64,000 nucleotides of DNA, taken from assembly GCF_037975245.1 (NCBI RefSeq), contig NC_092573.1, forward strand, positions 11,225,501 to 11,289,500, given 5' to 3'. A program made the translations under genes and the position numbers. This stretch comes from Apostichopus japonicus. Lineage: Eukaryota; Echinodermata; Holothuroidea; Aspidochirotida; Stichopodidae. The notes beneath the pieces are model-generated. The model saw only the letters and a list, made by a program, of their open reading frames with translations. It searched no databases and was not told the origin of the DNA. Of the stretch, positions 60,045 through 64,000 are shown in pieces. Numbering within the stretch: position 1 is the first letter of the stretch; every line of letters begins with the position of its first letter.

Positions 60045-60206
60045 GATGGAGGGATGGATGGACGGACGGATGGATTGGACGGATGGATTGGACAGACGGA
60101 CGGATGGATGGAATGATGGATGAATGGATGGATAGATGGATGGATGGATGGATGGATGGATGGATGGAATGATGGATGAATGGATGGATAGATGGATGGA
60201 TGGATG
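60045..60206. repeat. (GGAT)n tetranucleotide repeat
   Basis: GGAT units with GGAC and GGAAT variants. A block of roughly 55 bp containing GGAATGATGGATGAATGGAT occurs twice. Confidence 0.9.
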
Positions 60207-60986
60207 AATTGGTTTACTGGTTAAGTAAGTGTTACTTCACATTTGCTTTTAGCATACGAATAAAAAGAAACAAAGGATATGGGGGTGGTTTGTATAGGAG
60301 TGAATAGGGTTGTTGTTTACCCTACACCCAACTCGTTATAGATCGAAGATACGAACATTTACGATATGTGACCATAATTTACCTATCTTTTGTGTAACTT
60401 TGCTTAGAAAGGAGACTGATTGACTTTCGGCGAGCTCGTGAATGCTATTTAAATAGTAATTTTGTTGCGTCATGAATAGTCTAAACAAGCATTTCATGTA
60501 TAGGTGATGTGAACATTCCCTCTTAGGAACAGCAATAGTTGAACGGGTTTAGGCAAGCACGTTATACCTACAATAAAAGTCTTCCCTTTAAGCTTTCTGC
60601 AATACATGATAATAATATCATTAACAACCAAGTATAATGTATATAAGCAAATTTGAAAACCTAAATTTTCTAGTTAAATCCATCAAACTAACATATGGAT
60701 TAATTCATTAGTTTCTCTAAATTGGAGGGACACAAACTGGCAGATGAAATGGGAAATATCAGACTCTCTTAAAGATAAATGAACAATTTATCCATCCAGC
60801 TAAGATAAACTAATTCACTCTCAAAGCCAGTAAACTAACATCGAGATTGTGACCATTACGTCATTATTAGTATCACGAGTATACCCCTGGGAAGGGATCG
60901 ATACTAAACATGATCTTAGACAAAAGACCGAGAAGCGATCCGTAGTAGACGTGTTCAGCCAATACTCATAACTAGTACAGTAATAA

Positions 60987-61152
60987 GGGGTTAATCAACG
61001 GTCTAGCGTGCGTTACTCACAGGATTAATGCACGATCGGGGGATAATGCAGGCGATGCACGAGGGCGGAGCCCGAGTGCATCCAGCGATAGCATTAACAC
61101 CCGGAGTGCCTTAATCATGTGAGTAACGCACGCTAGACCGTTGATTAACCCC
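60987..61152. mobile_element. 166-bp fold-back element
   Basis: Outer arms of 44 bp (60987-61030 and 61109-61152), starting GGGGTTAATCAACGGTCTAG, are reverse complements with two mismatches. The interior is itself an imperfect palindrome around GAGGGCGGAGCCCGA. A related word, CGTGCGTTACTCACAGGATT, recurs at about 61257, so a second fragment is present. Confidence 0.8.
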
Positions 61153-61338
61153 GTTCATTCATACACTACCATTTGTGTGGGGGAAAAAACATAAAACAAA
61201 ACATTTTTGGTTACATATAACCAAAGATTTATTAAAGTGATGCCCCGTAATTTTACCGTGCGTTACTCACAGGATTAACCACGGTCAGCTCACCTGAATG
61301 GACCAATAGGATTTAGGAATCTTTACTAAGTATGAATG

Positions 61339-61651
61339 AACTACTGTTCATGTTCCACAACCGTGCACCAGTAACTACTGCGCTGTGTTCGTAACACGGT
61401 AACATGTGTTACAGGAATTACTGCAAGTTTTTTCTTACTGCAAATTAAAACATTTAAAAATTTAATTTTTTTTTTTTTTTAATTTTAAAAAACTATTTTT
61501 TTTTTAATTACTGCAAATGTTCACCTGTCGGACTCTTAGTTCAACGTGTAACAGCTTTCCAGTAATTACTATGCCAACTGTACCACATGTTACCGTGTTT
61601 GCGAACACAGCGCAGTAGTTGATGCACGGTTGAGGAACATGAACAGTAGTT
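61339..61651. mobile_element. 313-bp inverted-repeat element
   Basis: Arms 61339-61408 and 61584-61651 (outer end AACTACTGTTCATGTTCC) are near-perfect complements with small indels. The centre has poly-T and AATTACTGCAA words in opposite orientation. A MITE or fold-back transposon; no clear target duplication. Confidence 0.75.
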
Positions 61652-63265
61652 ACTGTACTAGCTATGAGTATCGGATGACGTGATAATAGTAGTAGCACAC
61701 CTCCGTGTTATGTGCCCATCTACTCATGTACTTTTCTATCAATTACATTCAATGAGTACATTTTCATTTTCTCAAATAAAAATGTTTTCTATCATGAGGT
61801 TTTCATTATTTGCATTTAACTAAAATCAGACAACAACCAAAAACGAAGCACAAAAGAATAATAATATTCGGGAAGTACTTTTCCAAACCTTAAGAGCATT
61901 AATTGGGCTTTTTCTTTTCAATAGTTTTCTAGTCAGTTATTTTGTTATTTTTTTTATAAAAGTATAACAATAATCCAAGGTTACAAACGAACCACAAAAT
62001 AATAATCAATGGGCATCTACTTAAGACAGTTTTGTCATAGAAACCAGGAAAATGTTTTTCTGATTCACTGATTTTCAGATACATAGTTTCTAAAATAAAA
62101 GGAAAGATCAATTTCTAATTCATATGCTAATGTTCCATTCACGTATTGCGTTAATTGTATGTAGTTACATTTATAGATACTGTAGTTACGGTGTGTGAGA
62201 GTCAAATCGTTTCCACGTTGTTGTTTGTTTTAAATTCAATTTTAATTTACAATATCTTAACGAAAACGGCTTAATTTGCTACCGTGAAACAAGGAAATAT
62301 TTAATATTATACTCTTTCAAATACAACATTTCATGACTGCCAATCCCCCCCCCCCTCAATCCCCACCCCTTCCTCCTTCTCGTACTTAAAGTAATTACCT
62401 TCATCGCATGCGCAAAGTTAATGGAATTATTATTTAATACGAGTATAGTCGGACTCAAGACCTATAGTATCGGAAATAAACAACGGTGTGATTTCAATCG
62501 ACTGTTCTTAAAAGTTAACTTTGTGCTCTTAGATATAATCACATCAAAGCTCCAATTCAGACTTCTATGTTATTTCTGTTTTGATTTGTGTAGCACGGAA
62601 ACTCTCATAAGCAGTATTCATTTATTTATTTGTACAAAGTTACTTTCTTTTGATCATGCAGAAATATAGACGAGTATCTTATTTTCATCATTTTCTATCT
62701 AATTCTGAGTTATTCTCTCTCCTGTCCTGGTAAAGCCCACAGTGTTTTAAAGTTCTCTATTCTCTATCAGTGAGATGTTATTTTAAAGCATTACATATAG
62801 TTGCTCTTCTACAACCAGATAATGCATGTCAAACTATTTCATTTCATTTTTGTCGAATAATATTAAAACTATTTAAATTTCCACGAGGTTGTTCCATTTC
62901 CTATAATGAAAACTATTGGTGTGGATTTCAATTTAACTAGCCGTTATTATCGTTCCCTATTACGCAAGAAATACTTGACAAAATGTCAAGCTGTGTAACA
63001 GCGCCCTCACTTTTGGTGTCTACTGACGATAATATCCTCTGGTGTATATTTTCTATTCGACTCAAACGACTTATATTACCGCAGCGTCGCTAACGTCTAC
63101 TTATTATTGAGCGTTCGGTATTGAACACGAAGATAAGATATCATCATATGAACTCTTTTAAGACTCATGGTTAATAAGGACGCGTGTCTCTTATTTTCAA
63201 ACTAATCGAGTCAAACAGCTGAGAACAATATTTCAGTCTACGATATATATATATACAAGAGTAAA
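61652..63265. other. Upstream region of the GPCR gene, no gene seen
   Basis: AT-rich. A C run is at about 62346-62356. A TATA-rich stretch (CGATATATATATATAC) at 63241-63256 lies about 80 bp before the GPCR start codon and may serve as a TATA element. Confidence 0.4.
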
Positions 63266-63331
63266 TAAGTTCGGAAACGTTGCTGCTGTGTAACAGACAG
63301 AATTAGGGAAATTTCCTCATCATTTCCCGAA

Positions 63332-64000
63332 ATGGCATTCGACAGTATAGGGGAGATTCTGGAGATCATTGTGGGTTTTGCTGGACTTTTTGGAAATTCT
63401 TTGGTACTTTTCGTATTTTTTCGGACCAGATCCTTGCGGAGTCTCATTAACTTGCTCATCATGAACCAGTCATTAATTGACGTCACAACTTCTATTGTTT
63501 TTCTTGCGCTGCATTTGAGCCCGCCAATTCTGCTCGATTCCGAATCGAAGTGGCATCGAATATTTTGCAGCGTTTGGTTGTCCGAGTACCCTCTCTGGGC
63601 TCTGTTAATCAGTTCAGCGATAAACCTCTGCTGTATAACACTCGATCGATTCTTTGCCGTCATGTTTCCCATCAGTTACAAGAAGACGGCCGGTAGGAAA
63701 GGTATCATTCTTGCCGCCACGGTCGTTTTTACTTGGACCGCTGGTTTTATATTCGACTCTTATTGGGCCTTTATCCAAGTCATCACACCGGAGGGATTTT
63801 GTTATCCCTCGTGGAGGTCCAAAGTCCTTCAAGGTGTCGTCGGTTTCTTCATCTTCACCATCACTTACCTCGCTCCTCTTGGCATCATGGCTTTTAGTTA
63901 CATGTGCATCCTGTGGAAATTGAAGAAGCAGGCTAGTCTGACATCGGGAACGGTAGAGGTTAGCACGTTACAAAACGACCCAGCAGGACAACGACGACCA
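63332..64000 (+). CDS. Class A (rhodopsin-family) GPCR, 5' part
   Basis: ATG at 63332 is the only in-frame start before the upstream stop at 63266-63268 and has good context (GAAATGG). It is open for 223 codons to the window end with no intron. Visible class A hallmarks: TM1 about 8-30 with N22 (GN motif), TM2 about 40-62 with D50 (SLID), W74 in the first extracellular loop, C79 at the top of TM3, D105-R106-F107 at the TM3 end (DRF in place of DRY), W135 in TM4, C157 in loop 2 as disulphide partner of C79, P182 and Y190 in TM5, then a basic third loop (KLKKQ). TM6-7 lie outside the window. The N-terminus is only about seven residues with no glycosylation site. Intronless class A receptors form large lineage-specific families in echinoderms. 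The ligand is unknown; a peptide or amine receptor is possible. Confidence 0.9.
   Translation, partial: MAFDSIGEILEIIVGFAGLFGNSLVLFVFFRTRSLRSLINLLIMNQSLIDVTTSIVFLALHLSPPILLDSESKWHRIFCSVWLSEYPLWALLISSAINLCCITLDRFFAVMFPISYKKTAGRKGIILAATVVFTWTAGFIFDSYWAFIQVITPEGFCYPSWRSKVLQGVVGFFIFTITYLAPLGIMAFSYMCILWKLKKQASLTSGTVEVSTLQNDPAGQRRP

Larger units (their letters stand above)
59444..60986. other. Single-copy sequence with simple repeats
   Basis: No gene recognised. It contains (TA)n at about 59892-59970 and a GGAT/GGAC tetranucleotide tract at about 60045-60206. Confidence 0.5.

Noticed and set aside
62421-62669. 82-codon plus-strand frame near the GPCR
   Set aside because: AT-rich composition, no recognisable domain, no second copy to test, and no splice or promoter support.

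Overview
This is nuclear DNA of an animal: AT-rich, intron-rich, full of microsatellites, SINE-like and MITE-like elements. The gene families point to a marine invertebrate deuterostome, most likely an echinoderm and possibly a sea cucumber. The evidence is short-chain collagen C4-like genes in a tandem cluster, a P2X7-intracellular-domain-like gene, a single-exon class A GPCR, and many AGGCCTA-type words. The species assignment is inference, not proof.

The backbone of the window is a tandem segmental duplication with a period near 24.2-24.5 kb. Unit A runs from about 2720 to 26930, unit B from about 26931 to 51404, and a partial unit C from about 51405 to 59443. Each junction lies inside intron 2 of a collagen C4-like gene, so each complete gene uses exons 1-2 from one unit and exons 3-6 from the next. 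Gene A (exons 3-6 only, 3736-9236) lacks its 5' exons in the window. Gene B (six exons, 23984-33539, 315 aa predicted) and gene C (six exons, 47526-56059, 314 aa predicted) are complete and open. Each codes for a secreted protein: signal peptide, dibasic RRVRR site, a very short Gly-X-Y stretch, and a cysteine-rich C4-type C-terminal domain. A divergent signal-peptide exon at 57659-57757 in unit C looks like exon 1 of a further paralog. Its promoter-like upstream sequence persists in units A and B, where the exon itself has been deleted.

Between the collagen genes each full unit carries a minus-strand first coding exon of an unrecognised gene (13363-13176 and 37698-37511), with a candidate non-coding first exon upstream. 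The rest of the unit is non-coding: a 28-bp minisatellite in intron 4 (present in all three genes), AAT microsatellites in intron 2, tRNA-derived SINE fragments, palindromes and unit-specific MITE insertions.

Left of the array (1-2720) is a minus-strand P2X7-intracellular-domain-like locus. It has two frameshifts and a mutated splice donor and looks like a pseudogene. Right of the array (59444-64000) is single-copy sequence with two large fold-back elements and simple repeats. It ends in the first 223 codons of an intronless rhodopsin-class GPCR (63332-64000) that continues beyond the window.

The collagen paralogs are probably co-regulated: genes B and C and the orphan exon share an arrangement of inverted CCAAT-type boxes about 200-270 bp before the ATG. 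Sequence similarity between units changes partner along their length (A-like or B-like in unit C), which suggests gene conversion or unequal crossing-over. Coordinates of exons and insertions were derived by reading and aligning by eye.
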